This document shows positions 19,701 to 27,603 of a stretch of 64,000 nucleotides of DNA, piece by piece; the stretch's first letter is position 1; each line of letters starts with the position of its first letter. The notes beneath the pieces were generated by a model that saw only the letters and a program-made list of their open reading frames with translations, was not told the origin of the DNA and did no database searches. This stretch comes from Pseudomonas viridiflava. Lineage in GTDB: Bacteria > Pseudomonadota > Gammaproteobacteria > Pseudomonadales > Pseudomonadaceae. Where the stretch lies: assembly GCF_900585905.1 (NCBI RefSeq), contig NZ_UTVH01000121.1, positions 124,001 through 188,000 of the forward strand, given 5' to 3'. A program made the position numbers and the translations under genes.

Positions 19701-19811
19701 GGCCAGGGTGTCGCCCTCAAAGCCCTGATAGGTCTGACCGTTGAAGCTGAAATTGAGCACCTTGCTACGGTCGATGCGGCCGCCATTGGGCAGTCGGTTG
19801 TTCTGGCTCAT
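16794..19811 (-). CDS. soxA: sarcosine oxidase, alpha subunit
   Basis: Large subunit of sarcosine oxidase, which converts sarcosine, THF and oxygen to glycine, 5,10-methylene-THF and peroxide. It has 1005 residues. An N-terminal 2Fe-2S-fold-like region (about 15-100) is followed by a dinucleotide-binding domain (CDVLIVGAGPAGLAAAL near residue 172) and a C-terminal GcvT-type folate domain (about 610-1000). The start ATG at 19811 overlaps the soxD stop by 4 bp (ATGA), so translation is coupled. The position in the cluster and the length both agree with heterotetrameric enzymes. Confidence 0.97.
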   Translation of the reverse strand: MSQNNRLPNGGRIDRSKVLNFSFNGQTYQGFEGDTLASALLANGVDVIGRSFKYSRPRGIFAAGSEEPNAVLQIGATEATQIPNVRATQQALYSGLVASSTNGWPNVNTDVMGILGKVGGKLMPPGFYYKTFMYPQSFWMTYEKYIRKAAGLGRSPTENDPDSYDAMNRHCDVLIVGAGPAGLAAALAAARSGARVILADEQEEFGGSLLDSRESLDGKPAAEWVATVIAELQSLTNVVLLPRATVNGYHDHNFLTIHERLTDHLGDRAPIGKVRQRMHRVRAKRVVLASGTHERPLVYGNNDVPGNMLAGAVSTYVRRYGVAPGKKLVLSTNNDHAYRVALDWLDASLQVVVIADARHNPRGALVEEARAKGIRILTGSAVIEARGTKHVTAVRVAAIDVRGHRVTSPGEWLDCDLVASSGGYSPIVHLASHLGGKPVWREDILGFVPGEAPQKRVCVGGVNGVYALGDALADGFEGGVRAASEAGFNVVEGVLPKALSRAEEPTLALFQVPHEKPTARAPKQFVDLQNDVTAAAIELATREGFESVEHVKRYTALGFGTDQGKLGNVNGLAIAARSLGVSIPEMGTTMFRPNYTPVTFGAIAGRHCGHVFEPVRFTALHAWHVRNGAEFEDVGQWKRPWYFPKSGEDIHAAVARECKAVRASVGLLDASTLGKIDIQGPDAREFLNRIYTNAWTKLDVGKARYGLMCKEDGMVFDDGVTACVADNHFIMTTTTGGAARVLQWLEIYQQTEWPELKVYFTSVTDHYATLTLSGPNSRKLLSEVTDIDLDREAFPFMTWKEGLVGGVPARVFRISFTGELSYEVNIQADYAMGVLEKIIAAGKQYNLTPYGTETMHVLRAEKGFIIVGQDTDGSMTPDDLNMGWCVGKTKTFSWIGQRGMNREDCVREQRKQLVGLKPVNPTQWLPEGAQLVFDPKQPIPMTMVGHVTSSYASNSLGYSFAMGVVKGGLQRMGERVFAPLADGSVIEAEIVSSVFFDPKGEQQNV

Positions 19812-20131
19812 ACCTTGTCTCCCTCGCCGCTGGCTGCCGTGTCGAGCGCCTTCTCAGTAAAACCGGGGCGCGCGCCAATCGGGTAGGTTTCGAGAATCTC
19901 GTAGGTGACGGTGTTGCGTGTCGCATTGAAGTACTGACGGCAACCGGCGCCATGAATCCACAGCTCGTGGTGGAGCCCGCGCGGGTTGTCGCGAAAGAAC
20001 AGGTAGTCACCCCATTGCTCGTCGGTGCAGGCTGCCGGGTCCAGCGGGCGCGGAATGTGCGCCTGGCCAGCCGGGTGAAACTCCTCTTCGGAGCGCAGTT
20101 CGCCACAGTGAGGGCAGAAGATGTACAGCAT
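19808..20131 (-). CDS. soxD: sarcosine oxidase, delta subunit
   Basis: Small zinc-binding subunit of the heterotetramer. The 107 residues start MLYIFCPHCGELRSEEEFHP, giving the CPHC half of the zinc site; the remaining ligands lie in HHELWIHGAGCRQYF near residues 54-68. It is 14 bp downstream of soxB and overlaps soxA by 4 bp. The C-terminal tail after about residue 95 is not conserved in members I know. Confidence 0.95.
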   Translation of the reverse strand: MLYIFCPHCGELRSEEEFHPAGQAHIPRPLDPAACTDEQWGDYLFFRDNPRGLHHELWIHGAGCRQYFNATRNTVTYEILETYPIGARPGFTEKALDTAASGEGDKV

Positions 20132-20145
20132 TGATGTTGCTCCTC

Positions 20146-21396
20146 TTAGTGGGCGACAGCCGCAGCGCCGTGTTCATCAATCAACGCACCGTTGTGGAAA
20201 CGGTCGATGGAGAAAGGCTTGGCCAGTGGGTGCATTTCACCCTTGGCCAGGCTTGCAGCGAAGACGTTGCCCGAGCCCGGCGTGGCCTTGAAGCCGCCGG
20301 TGCCCCAGCCGCAATTGAAGAACATGTTCTGCACCGGGGTTTTCGAGATGATCGGGCAGGCGTCGGGCGTGGTGTCGACGATGCCGCCCCACTGGCGATT
20401 CATGCGTACGCGGGACAGCACCGGGAACATTTCGACGATGGCCTGGATCGTGTGCTCGATCACCGGGTACGAGCCGCGCTGGCCGTAGCCGACCCAACTG
20501 TCGATGCCGGCGCCAATGACCAGGTCGCCCTTGTCGGACTGGCTGATGTAGCCGTGCACGGCGTTGGACATGATGACGCTGTCGATGATCGGCTTGATCG
20601 GTTCAGACACCAGCGCCTGCAAAGGGTGAGACTCGACGGGCAGACGAAAGCCTGCCAGTTTCGCCATATGCCCCGAATTACCTGCGGTCACCACGCCGAC
20701 ACGCTTGGCGCCGATGAAGCCCTTGTTGGTTTCCACGCCGATGCAGACGCCGTTTTCCTTGCGAAAACCGATCACTTCGGTTTGCTGAATGAGGTCTACC
20801 CCCAGCGCGTCGGCCGCACGGGCGTAACCCCAGGCCACGGCGTCGTGACGGGCCACGCCGCCGCGTCTTTGCACGGTGGCGCCGATGATCGGATAACGGG
20901 TGTTTTTCGAGCAGTCCAGGTAGGGGATTTCGTCCGCGACCTGCTGACCGTTGAGCAATTCACCGTCCACGCCATTGAGCCGGTTGGCGCTGACCCGGCG
21001 TTCGGAGTCGCGTATGTCCTGCAGCGTGTGACACAGGTTGTAGACGCCGCGCTGGGAGAACATGACGTTGTAGTTGAGGTCCTGGGACAGGCCTTCCCAC
21101 AGTTTCATCGCGTGTTCATACAGATGCGCGGACTCGTCCCACAAATAGTTGGAGCGCACGATGGTGGTGTTGCGCGCCGTGTTGCCGCCGCCCAGCCAGC
21201 CTTTTTCAACCACCGCGACATTGGTGATGCCGTGCTCCTTGGCCAGGTAATAAGCCGTGGCCAGACCGTGACCGCCACCCCCGACGATGACCACGTCGTA
21301 GACTTTTTTCGGTGTCGGCGTGCGCCACATGCGCTGCCAGTTTTCGTGATGGCTGAGGGAGTGCTTGAAGAGGCCGAAGCCTGAATAATGCTGCAT
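20146..21396 (-). CDS. soxB: sarcosine oxidase, beta subunit
   Basis: Flavoprotein subunit that carries the covalent FMN and the sarcosine oxidation site. The ATG at 21396, with AGGAG about 9 nt upstream, gives a 416-residue protein beginning MQHYSGFGLFKHSLSHHENW, the usual family start. An upstream in-frame TTG at 21405 is less likely. The FAD-binding VVIVGGGGHGLATAYYLA occurs near residues 35-52, and FFNCGWGTGGFKATPGSG near the C-terminus. glyA lies 17 bp downstream of... the preceding gene in transcription, so both are likely on one message. Confidence 0.95.
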   Translation of the reverse strand: MQHYSGFGLFKHSLSHHENWQRMWRTPTPKKVYDVVIVGGGGHGLATAYYLAKEHGITNVAVVEKGWLGGGNTARNTTIVRSNYLWDESAHLYEHAMKLWEGLSQDLNYNVMFSQRGVYNLCHTLQDIRDSERRVSANRLNGVDGELLNGQQVADEIPYLDCSKNTRYPIIGATVQRRGGVARHDAVAWGYARAADALGVDLIQQTEVIGFRKENGVCIGVETNKGFIGAKRVGVVTAGNSGHMAKLAGFRLPVESHPLQALVSEPIKPIIDSVIMSNAVHGYISQSDKGDLVIGAGIDSWVGYGQRGSYPVIEHTIQAIVEMFPVLSRVRMNRQWGGIVDTTPDACPIISKTPVQNMFFNCGWGTGGFKATPGSGNVFAASLAKGEMHPLAKPFSIDRFHNGALIDEHGAAAVAH

Positions 21397-21413
21397 GAGT
21401 GACAACTCCTGAC

Positions 21414-22667
21414 TCAGCTATAAACCGGAAAATCGCTGCACAGCGCGGCAACCTGGCGGGCGACATTGGCTTCGACGTCGGCGTCACCGAGGTTGTCGAG
21501 GATGTCGCAGATCCAGCCCGCCAGCGTGGTGCACTGGGTCACTTTGAAGCCGCGTGTGGTCACCGCCGGGGTGCCGATGCGCAGGCCCGAGGTCACGAAG
21601 GGCGATTGCGGATCATTGGGCACCGAGTTCTTGTTGACGGTGATGTGTGCCCGGCCCAAGGCCGCATCGGCATCTTTGCCGGTCAGGCCCTGACGGATCA
21701 GGCTGACCAGGAAAAGATGGTTGTCGGTGCCACCGGAGACCACGTCAAAGCCGCGCTCGATGAACACCTGCGCCATGGCCTGGGCGTTATCGATCACCTG
21801 CTGCTGATAGGCCTTGAATCCCGGCTCCATGGCTTCCTTGAAACACACCGCCTTGGCAGCGATGACGTGCATCAGCGGGCCGCCCTGACCACCGGGAAAC
21901 ACCGCCGAGTTGAGCTTCTTCTCGATTTCAGCGTTGGCCCGAGCCAGGATCAGGCCGCCCCGCGGGCCGCGCAGGGTTTTGTGCGTGGTGGTGGTCACCA
22001 CGTCGGCGTAAGGCAGGGGGTTGGGGTACAGACCTGCGGCCACCAGCCCGGCAACGTGGGCCATGTCGACGAACAGGTACGCACCCACCTTGTCGGCGAT
22101 GGCGCGGAAACGGGGGAAATCCAGGGTTTTCGAGTAGGCCGAAAAACCGGCGATGAGCATCTTCGGCTGGCATTCGACGGCAATGCGCTCGACCTCGTCG
22201 TAATCGATCAGTCCGGTGTTTGTGTCGATGCCGTACTGCACGGCGTTGTAGAGTTTGCCGGAGAAGCTGACTTTCGCACCATGGGTCAGGTGCCCGCCAT
22301 GGGCCAGACTCATGCCCAGGACGGTGTCACCCGCCTGCAGCAGCGCCAGATAAACCGCCGCGTTGGCCGAGCTGCCAGAGTGCGGCTGGACGTTGGCGTA
22401 GTCGGCGCCGAACAGCAGCTTGGCGCGATCAATCGCCAGTTGTTCGACCTTGTCGACATGTTCGCAGCCGCCGTAGTAGCGCTTGCCGGGGTAGCCCTCG
22501 GCATATTTGTTGGTCAGGCCACTGCCCTGGGCTTGCATCACGCGCTGGCTGGTGTAGTTCTCCGAGGCGATCAGTTCGATATGATCTTCCTGGCGCTGCT
22601 CCTCGGCGTTCATTGCGGCGAGCAATGCGTCGTCATAGCCCTGGATTTTATCGTTCTTGCTGAACAT
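21414..22667 (-). CDS. glyA: serine hydroxymethyltransferase
   Basis: PLP enzyme that interconverts serine and glycine with THF. The 417 residues include the PLP-lysine motif VVTTTTHKTLRGPRGG near residues 223-238. It is the first gene of the glyA-soxBDAG-purU-fdhA direction: soxB starts 17 bp after its stop. In this setting it would turn the glycine plus methylene-THF made by sarcosine oxidase into serine. Pseudomonads have more than one glyA; by context this is the betaine-catabolism copy. Confidence 0.96.
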   Translation of the reverse strand: MFSKNDKIQGYDDALLAAMNAEEQRQEDHIELIASENYTSQRVMQAQGSGLTNKYAEGYPGKRYYGGCEHVDKVEQLAIDRAKLLFGADYANVQPHSGSSANAAVYLALLQAGDTVLGMSLAHGGHLTHGAKVSFSGKLYNAVQYGIDTNTGLIDYDEVERIAVECQPKMLIAGFSAYSKTLDFPRFRAIADKVGAYLFVDMAHVAGLVAAGLYPNPLPYADVVTTTTHKTLRGPRGGLILARANAEIEKKLNSAVFPGGQGGPLMHVIAAKAVCFKEAMEPGFKAYQQQVIDNAQAMAQVFIERGFDVVSGGTDNHLFLVSLIRQGLTGKDADAALGRAHITVNKNSVPNDPQSPFVTSGLRIGTPAVTTRGFKVTQCTTLAGWICDILDNLGDADVEANVARQVAALCSDFPVYS

Positions 22668-22851
22668 CGCGGTTCTCCCAGCGGCGGCGTCGCGCCTGAC
22701 TCATCGGTAGGGCCGCAGCTGCAAGACCAGGCCCTTTGGCAACGATGGTAGGGCCGGACCAAAGACACCAAATGCCCATGGACGCCACGCAAAGGTGCGT
22801 TTACGACATGGGTGGCCGGAAGAGAAAAATACCGCGCGATGGTGCACGTCT
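22668..22851 (-). promoter_or_regulatory. upstream region of the glyA-sox operon
   Basis: This is the only non-coding stretch before glyA apart from repeats, so it should hold the operon promoter and regulator sites. In P. aeruginosa the equivalent operon responds to GbdR and SouR. I could not identify a site with confidence from the bases alone. Confidence 0.4.
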
Positions 22852-22996
22852 GCAGGAGTGAGCGGGTGGCGATCCACCTTGCTTGTGATTGGCCGCGAAG
22901 CGGTCATGGAACGGCGGAATGAAGAGTGTCAGGAAAAAATGTGAACACTAATTTACGACTGCTTCGCAGCCGATCGCGAGCAAGCTACGCTCCTAC
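22852..22996. repeat. hairpin repeat upstream of glyA
   Basis: The left part is TGCAGGAGTGAGCGGGTGGC and the right arm CGATCGCGAGCAAGC...GCTCCTACAG, with an inner GACTGCTTCGCAGCCG paired with GGCCGCGAAGCGGTC. An incomplete second copy (GGAGCCAGGCTTGCCCGCGA) follows at 23015-23034 next to the aminotransferase stop. Confidence 0.7.
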
Positions 22997-23043
22997 AGGA
23001 TTGCATGTTCTGTTGGAGCCAGGCTTGCCCGCGAAGGCGTCTT

Positions 23044-24261
23044 TTAAACGGCTTTACCCGCCACCTCTCCGTCCGCCCGGAACATGCCGCGAATGCCGCG
23101 CACTGCCTGGCGAATGCGGTCCTGATTCTCGATCAGGGCGAAGCGCACGTGGTCGTCGCCATATTCACCAAAACCGACCCCGGGCGAGACGCAGACCTTG
23201 GCCTCGGCCAGCAGTTTCTTGGCGAATTCCAGTGAACCCAGGTGCGCGTAGGCGGGAGGAATTCTGGCCCAGACGTACATCGAGGCTTTCGGGTTTTCCA
23301 CCATCCAGCCCAGTTCATGCAGCCCTTTGACCAATACGTTGCGGCGCTGGCGATACTGCTCGGCGATGTCCAGCACGCATTGCTGATCACCTTCCAGCGC
23401 TGCAATCGCCGCCACTTGCAGCGGGGTGAAGGTGCCGTAGTCGTGATAGCTCTTGATCCGCGCCAAGGCATTGACCAGCTCGGGGTTGCCGACCATGAAG
23501 CCGATCCGCCAACCCGCCATGTTGTAGCTTTTGGACAGGGTGAAGAACTCGACGGCGATGTCTTTGGCGCCCGGCACCTGCATGATCGACGGCGCTTTGA
23601 AACCGTCGTAGACGATGTCGGCGTAAGCCAGATCGTGCACCACCAGCACGTCATATTGCTTGGCCAGCGCCACCACGCGTTCAAAAAACTCCAGCTCCAC
23701 ACATTGCGCAGTGGGGTTGGAGGGAAAGCCCAGGATCATCATTTTCGGCTTGGGGATCGAGCCGCGAATGGCCTTTTCCAGCTCGTCGAAAAAGTCCACG
23801 CCTGGCACCAGCGGCACTGAGCGCACCTGCGCGCCAGCGATCACGGCGCCGTAGATATGGATCGGGTAGCTGGGGTTCGGCACCAGCACCGTATCGCCCT
23901 GATCGAGGGTGGCAAGCATTAGGTGCGCCAGGCCTTCTTTCGAGCCAATGGTGACGATGGCTTCATCTTCTGGATCAATGTCGACGTCGTAGCGTTTCTT
24001 GTACCAGTTGGAGATCGCCCGACGCAGGCGCGGGATGCCACGCGAAGTGGAATAGCCGTGCGTGTCTTCACGCTGGGCGACCGTTACCAGTTTTTCGACG
24101 ATGTGCGGTGGCGTTGGCCCGTCGGGGTTGCCCATGCTCAGGTCGATGATGTCTTCCCCACGACGGCGAGCGGCCATTTTCAGCTCGGCAGTGATGTTGA
24201 AGACGTACGGGGGGAGTCGATCGATACGCGCAAAGCGGCGCGGCGAAGTCAGGTCTGCCAT
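23044..24261 (-). CDS. alaC: glutamate-pyruvate aminotransferase, AlaC-type
   Basis: Class I/II PLP aminotransferase. The 405 residues start MADLTSPRRFARIDRLPPYVF, and the PLP lysine lies in FFTLSKSYNMAGWRIGF near residue 240. DLSMGNPDGPTPPHIVEKL near residue 40 and the C-terminal GVGFGEYGDDHVRFAL are typical of the AlaC/YfdZ group that makes alanine. The frame is open upstream to 24459, but that part reads through a hairpin repeat, so the ATG at 24261 with GAGG upstream is the start. Substrate preference is inferred from similarity. Confidence 0.85.
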   Translation of the reverse strand: MADLTSPRRFARIDRLPPYVFNITAELKMAARRRGEDIIDLSMGNPDGPTPPHIVEKLVTVAQREDTHGYSTSRGIPRLRRAISNWYKKRYDVDIDPEDEAIVTIGSKEGLAHLMLATLDQGDTVLVPNPSYPIHIYGAVIAGAQVRSVPLVPGVDFFDELEKAIRGSIPKPKMMILGFPSNPTAQCVELEFFERVVALAKQYDVLVVHDLAYADIVYDGFKAPSIMQVPGAKDIAVEFFTLSKSYNMAGWRIGFMVGNPELVNALARIKSYHDYGTFTPLQVAAIAALEGDQQCVLDIAEQYRQRRNVLVKGLHELGWMVENPKASMYVWARIPPAYAHLGSLEFAKKLLAEAKVCVSPGVGFGEYGDDHVRFALIENQDRIRQAVRGIRGMFRADGEVAGKAV

Positions 24262-24384
24262 GAAGGCCTCGAAAACGTAAGCGCCCGGAACCGTCCGAGC
24301 GACGTCGGCCACTGCGGTGGCCAGCGTTGACGATAATGGCGCTGGCGGTGGGTTGTCCAGCGGGGATTTTCGCAGGCCCGGCTT

Positions 24385-24471
24385 GTAGGAGCGCGCTTGC
24401 CCGCGATGCGATTTCAGACTCAGCCTGTTTGTTGTGTTTGCGGACGTCATCGCGGGCAAGCGCGCTCCTAC
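24385..24471. repeat. GTAGGAGCGCGCTTGCCCGCGAT hairpin
   Basis: Nearly perfect 22-bp arms (GTAGGAGCGCGCTTGCCCGC and GCGGGCAAGCGCGCTCCTAC) surround a loop of about 40 bp. The copy at 34691-34777 is very similar. It sits between the TraX-family gene and alaC. Confidence 0.88.
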
Positions 24472-24486
24472 AGGCGCTGTTGCAGG

Positions 24487-25230
24487 TCAGAGCGCCAGCA
24501 ATTCCCGCAACCCCAGCAGCAGCAGAAAATGCGCCGGATAAATCGCGTACGCCCAGCGGCGCATGGGTTTGACCCGCAGCGTCAGGCGGCGGCGTAGCAA
24601 GGCCAACCCCAGCACAGGTGCCAGCAGGCAGGCGACCAAAGCGCCGATGGAAACCGGATCGCCCCACGCCGCCGCCGCGAACAGCTGGGGCCAGGCGTTG
24701 GCGGCAACACAGAGCGCGCCCGGCAACAGTGCAAACCAGAGCGGGCGATGCAGCACAAGAAGGAAGGCCAGTGGCAAGAGCACCCCGGCCAGGCCGAACA
24801 TCAGGTACTTGTGCAACAGTGCGGCGATCAACAGGGCAAACCCGGCCATGACCCGGGTCAGGGGCAAGCGGTGGCGCCAGCCCTGGGCGATCAACAGGCC
24901 CAGTAACAGCGTCGGCAGTACATTCAGTGTCGGCGCGTCGTCCATATAGAGGCGGTAGGGCAACTCGGCCAGTGCGGCGAACACCAGCATCCAGCCCAGG
25001 TACCGCCATTGCACTTTCGGGTTCGGAAACAGCGCTGACCGGCGCCCAAGATTGGCGGCAATGGCCAGGCAGAACCAAGGGAACGCCAGGCGCCCCGGCA
25101 CATAGAGCACGTCGATGGACCAGCCGACGTAGCGCAGGTGGTCGAGGACCATCGCCAGCATTGCCAGCCATTTGAGCAGGTCCAGTGCCTTGTCGCGTCC
25201 TGGCAGGTAAGGCGGGTTCGACAGATCCAT
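24487..25230 (-). CDS. TraX-family integral membrane protein
   Basis: The 247-residue product is almost entirely hydrophobic, with about seven or eight predicted membrane segments. It starts RDKALDLLKWLAMLAMVLDHLRYV and contains LPYRLYMDDAPTLNVLPTLLLGLL, the pattern of the TraX family. TraX acetylates F-pilin on plasmids; chromosomal homologues in pseudomonads have no pilin partner and unknown function. There is no conjugation gene nearby. It is an isolated gene on the same strand as alaC, with a hairpin between them. Confidence 0.8.
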   Translation of the reverse strand: MDLSNPPYLPGRDKALDLLKWLAMLAMVLDHLRYVGWSIDVLYVPGRLAFPWFCLAIAANLGRRSALFPNPKVQWRYLGWMLVFAALAELPYRLYMDDAPTLNVLPTLLLGLLIAQGWRHRLPLTRVMAGFALLIAALLHKYLMFGLAGVLLPLAFLLVLHRPLWFALLPGALCVAANAWPQLFAAAAWGDPVSIGALVACLLAPVLGLALLRRRLTLRVKPMRRWAYAIYPAHFLLLLGLRELLAL

Positions 25231-25278
25231 ATGTCTCCGGAAGATTGAGCGCGGATTGGGTATTGGAATGAATTTCCT

Positions 25279-25300
25279 GTAGGAGCCAACGTGTTGGCAA
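25279..25300. repeat. half copy of the GTAGGAGCCAAC repeat
   Basis: The left arm GTAGGAGCCAACGTGTTGGC is followed by AAGGAGGCGATAG, and the expected right arm is missing. It lies in the divergent gap between the TraX-family gene and ltaE. Confidence 0.6.
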
Positions 25301-25454
25301 GGAGGCGATAGAAACGACGCAGCTTTATCTCCCCAGGCACGGTCTGGCGAACACGTTCATTCCAGCCAGTTCGGCGTTTGATTCAACAACCTCATGACCA
25401 ACCCCTGCGATCTTCGCTACAGTGCGCAGCATAATCAATGACAGGGACCCGGCC

Positions 25455-26495
25455 ATGACCGACAAAAGCCAGCAGTTTGCCAGTGACAACTATTCGGGGA
25501 TCTGTCCGGAGGCCTGGGCTGCGATGGAACAGGCCAACCATGGCCACCAGCGCGCGTACGGTGATGACGAATGGACCGCACGCGCCTCGGATCAATTCCG
25601 TAAATTGTTCGAAACCGACTGTGAAGTGTTCTTTGCCTTCAACGGCACGGCAGCCAACTCGCTGGCCTTGTCTTCGTTGTGCCAGAGCTACCACAGCGTG
25701 ATCTGCTCGGAGACGGCCCACGTCGAAACCGACGAGTGTGGCGCCCCGGAATTCTTCTCCAACGGCTCAAAACTGCTGACCGCCCGCAGCGAGCAGGGCA
25801 AGCTGACGCCTGAGTCTATCCGCGAAGTGGCGCTCAAGCGTCAGGATATTCATTACCCCAAGCCTCGCGTCGTGACCCTGACCCAGGCCACGGAAGTCGG
25901 CAGCGTCTACCAGCCAGGCGAGCTGGCGGCGATCAGCGAGATCTGCAAGGAGCTGAACCTGAACCTGCACATGGACGGCGCGCGCTTTGCCAATGCCTGT
26001 GCCTATCTGGACTGCTCACCTGCGCAGTTGACGTGGAAATCCGGCGTCGACGTCCTGTGCTTTGGCGGCACCAAAAATGGCATGGCGGTGGGTGAGGCGA
26101 TTCTGTTCTTCAACCATGACCTGGCCGAAGACTTCGATTACCGCTGCAAGCAGGCCGGACAACTGGCGTCGAAGATGCGTTTTCTGTCGGCGCCCTGGGT
26201 CGGGCTGCTGGAAAACGACGCCTGGCTCAAGCACGCCAGCCACGCCAACCACTGCGCGCAACTGCTGGCCTCGCTGGTCAAGGACATTCCAGGCGTCGAA
26301 CTGATGTTCCCGGTGCAGGCCAATGGCGTGTTTCTGCAGCTGTCGGCACCGGCCATCGCCGCCCTGACCGCCAGGGGCTGGCGTTTCTACACCTTCATCG
26401 GCAACGGCGGCGCCAGATTCATGTGTTCATGGGACACCGAAGAAGCACGCGTGCGGGAATTGGCAGCAGATATCCAACTGGTGATGGGCGCGTAA
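25455..26495 (+). CDS. ltaE: low-specificity L-threonine aldolase
   Basis: PLP enzyme that cleaves threonine or allo-threonine to glycine and acetaldehyde and can act on related beta-hydroxy amino acids. It has 346 residues. The PLP lysine lies in VLCFGGTKNGMAVGEA near residue 205, and NLHMDGARFANACAYLDC near residue 170 provides the PLP-nitrogen aspartate. The ATG at 25455 gives MTDKSQQFASDNYSGICPEAW, the common Pseudomonas start. In P. aeruginosa a homologue sits between the gbc and sox genes, so its position here matches a glycine metabolism neighbourhood. Confidence 0.93.
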   Translation: MTDKSQQFASDNYSGICPEAWAAMEQANHGHQRAYGDDEWTARASDQFRKLFETDCEVFFAFNGTAANSLALSSLCQSYHSVICSETAHVETDECGAPEFFSNGSKLLTARSEQGKLTPESIREVALKRQDIHYPKPRVVTLTQATEVGSVYQPGELAAISEICKELNLNLHMDGARFANACAYLDCSPAQLTWKSGVDVLCFGGTKNGMAVGEAILFFNHDLAEDFDYRCKQAGQLASKMRFLSAPWVGLLENDAWLKHASHANHCAQLLASLVKDIPGVELMFPVQANGVFLQLSAPAIAALTARGWRFYTFIGNGGARFMCSWDTEEARVRELAADIQLVMGA

Positions 26496-26530
26496 ACCAA
26501 AACGCGGTCTCCTGTGGGAGACCCTGTGTC

Positions 26531-26620
26531 GTGGGACCGGCTTTAGCCGGGAAGAGGGCGGGAAGGCCGACACATCTGCGTCGTCTGACAGACCGACTTC
26601 CCGGCTGAAGCCGGTCCCAC
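26531..26620. repeat. GTGGGACCGGCTTTAGCC-type hairpin
   Basis: GTGGGACCGGCTTTAGCCGG and CCGGCTGAAGCCGGTCCCAC form long arms around a loop of about 50 bp. It fills the convergent gap between ltaE and zapA. Confidence 0.88.
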
Positions 26621-26658
26621 GACCCACATTCAAGCCGCATTTCATATTCGAACCAGGA

Positions 26659-26964
26659 TTATCCCTGCGCAATCGTCTTCGCAATCGCATCCACTGTGGC
26701 ATCGACCTGTTCGCGGCAGCGGTCAAGTTCCTGCTGGTGGTGCTGTTTCATCTCGATCTGTTGCGAACACAGATTCAGCGCGGCCAGCACCAGCAAGCGG
26801 TCGCCAATCAATGCCGGATACTTGCGCTTGGTGTCCACCAGCGCGGCCCTGAGCATGGCGGTGGCCTGCACCAGGGTCTGTTCTTCCCCCGCTGGCGCCT
26901 TGATCGAATAGTCGTGGCCGAGAATCGAAACGACTGTCACCCCCTCCCTGTCGGCGTCGTTCAT
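26659..26964 (-). CDS. zapA: cell division protein ZapA
   Basis: Cytosolic FtsZ-ring associated protein that bundles protofilaments. The 101 residues have the globular head VTVVSILGHDYSIKAPAGEEQTL followed by a long C-terminal helix rich in Gln and Glu, which is the ZapA pattern. The start ATG overlaps the stop of the upstream coiled-coil gene by 4 bp, so the two are translationally coupled. In P. aeruginosa zapA is followed by 6S RNA and a 5-formyl-THF cyclo-ligase; the 163 bp after this stop holds only a repeat and ltaE. Confidence 0.9.
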   Translation of the reverse strand: MNDADREGVTVVSILGHDYSIKAPAGEEQTLVQATAMLRAALVDTKRKYPALIGDRLLVLAALNLCSQQIEMKQHHQQELDRCREQVDATVDAIAKTIAQG

Positions 26965-27200
26965 GCGTTAACCGCGCTGGCGCTGGACGCGCGTTCAACC
27001 AGCGCCTGAATGCGGGCAGCCGTCGTGCCTTGCTTTTCTTCCTGCTCCATCAGATTGAGCTGCAGGCTGTCGTTTTCATCCCTGACCTGGGCCAGCTCGG
27101 TGGTCAGCTGGGCGTTGGCGGTTTGCAGCTGCTGGTTGTGCTGCACCAGATCGCTGACAAGTTGTTCCAATTGGCTTAGGGATGCTTCCAACATTTTCAT
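26961..27200 (-). CDS. ZapB-like coiled-coil protein (TIGR02449 type)
   Basis: The 79-residue product is one continuous predicted coiled coil (LEQLVSDLVQHNQQLQTANAQLTTEL) with Leu or Ala heptad positions. It lies immediately upstream of zapA with a 4-bp overlap, the arrangement seen for the TIGR02449 family. A role as a ZapA partner in division is likely from context and from the resemblance to ZapB, but I see no residue-level proof. The first ATG at 27200 (MKMLEASL) and the second at 27194 are both possible. Confidence 0.8.
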   Translation of the reverse strand: MKMLEASLSQLEQLVSDLVQHNQQLQTANAQLTTELAQVRDENDSLQLNLMEQEEKQGTTAARIQALVERASSASAVNA

Positions 27201-27510
27201 TACTCAAGCAGGTTTCAACGGGCGCACACCTTAAAGAAAAGTGCTCGCGCGTGCCAGGCAATAGCAGGGGCAGCGCGAGTACAGTCTCTCGTCGGCAAGT
27301 GCATAAAGAGGCCCTGTTGACTGCGGTTTGACGATCTGGTTCCTGCGGCCGGTCTGACCGTTCGTCACGCTGGATCAGGTCGGCCCCGGTTTTTGCGACG
27401 AGCGTGGCGCCAGGCCCCGGCGGCGTTGCCTTTCAAGGACTTGTATGGCCTTTTGCCGCCTTTTTACAAGGCTGCGACGTCATGCCACGCCTGTTTTCAA
27501 CTTCCGCTGC
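27201..27510. other. non-coding region between the zapB-like gene and the chemoreceptor
   Basis: No supported gene lies here. It is a divergent promoter region: zapBA runs left and the chemoreceptor right. I looked for the ygfB-type gene found divergent to zapBA in P. aeruginosa and did not see one. Part of it (about 27330-27420) is GC-rich with small inverted repeats. Confidence 0.5.
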
Positions 27511-27537
27511 TCAAGTCTCCAAACGGGCGACCGATAG
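27511..27537 (+). promoter_or_regulatory. sigma-28 (FliA) type promoter for the chemoreceptor
   Basis: TCAAGT at 27511-27516 and CCGATAGG at 27531-27538 match the flagellar sigma-28 pattern (TCAAGT... GCCGATA) with normal spacing. The distance to the chemoreceptor start at 27604 is about 65 nt. Promoters of this kind commonly drive chemotaxis genes in Pseudomonas. Confidence 0.65.
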
Positions 27538-27603
27538 GCATGACATCTCTGAAACATTTCCTTACCTGCCCGCAAGGATTGCGCCTTCCTCACTGGAAAA
27601 AAC

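Noticed and set aside
24262..24459. N-terminal extension of the AlaC-type aminotransferase
   Set aside because: The extension translates a hairpin repeat (24385-24471) and is not found in the family; the ATG at 24261 is a normal start.
26496..26658. 6S RNA next to zapA
   Set aside because: The gap is only 163 bp and is mostly the long GTGGGACCGG hairpin, without the large central bulge structure expected of 6S RNA.
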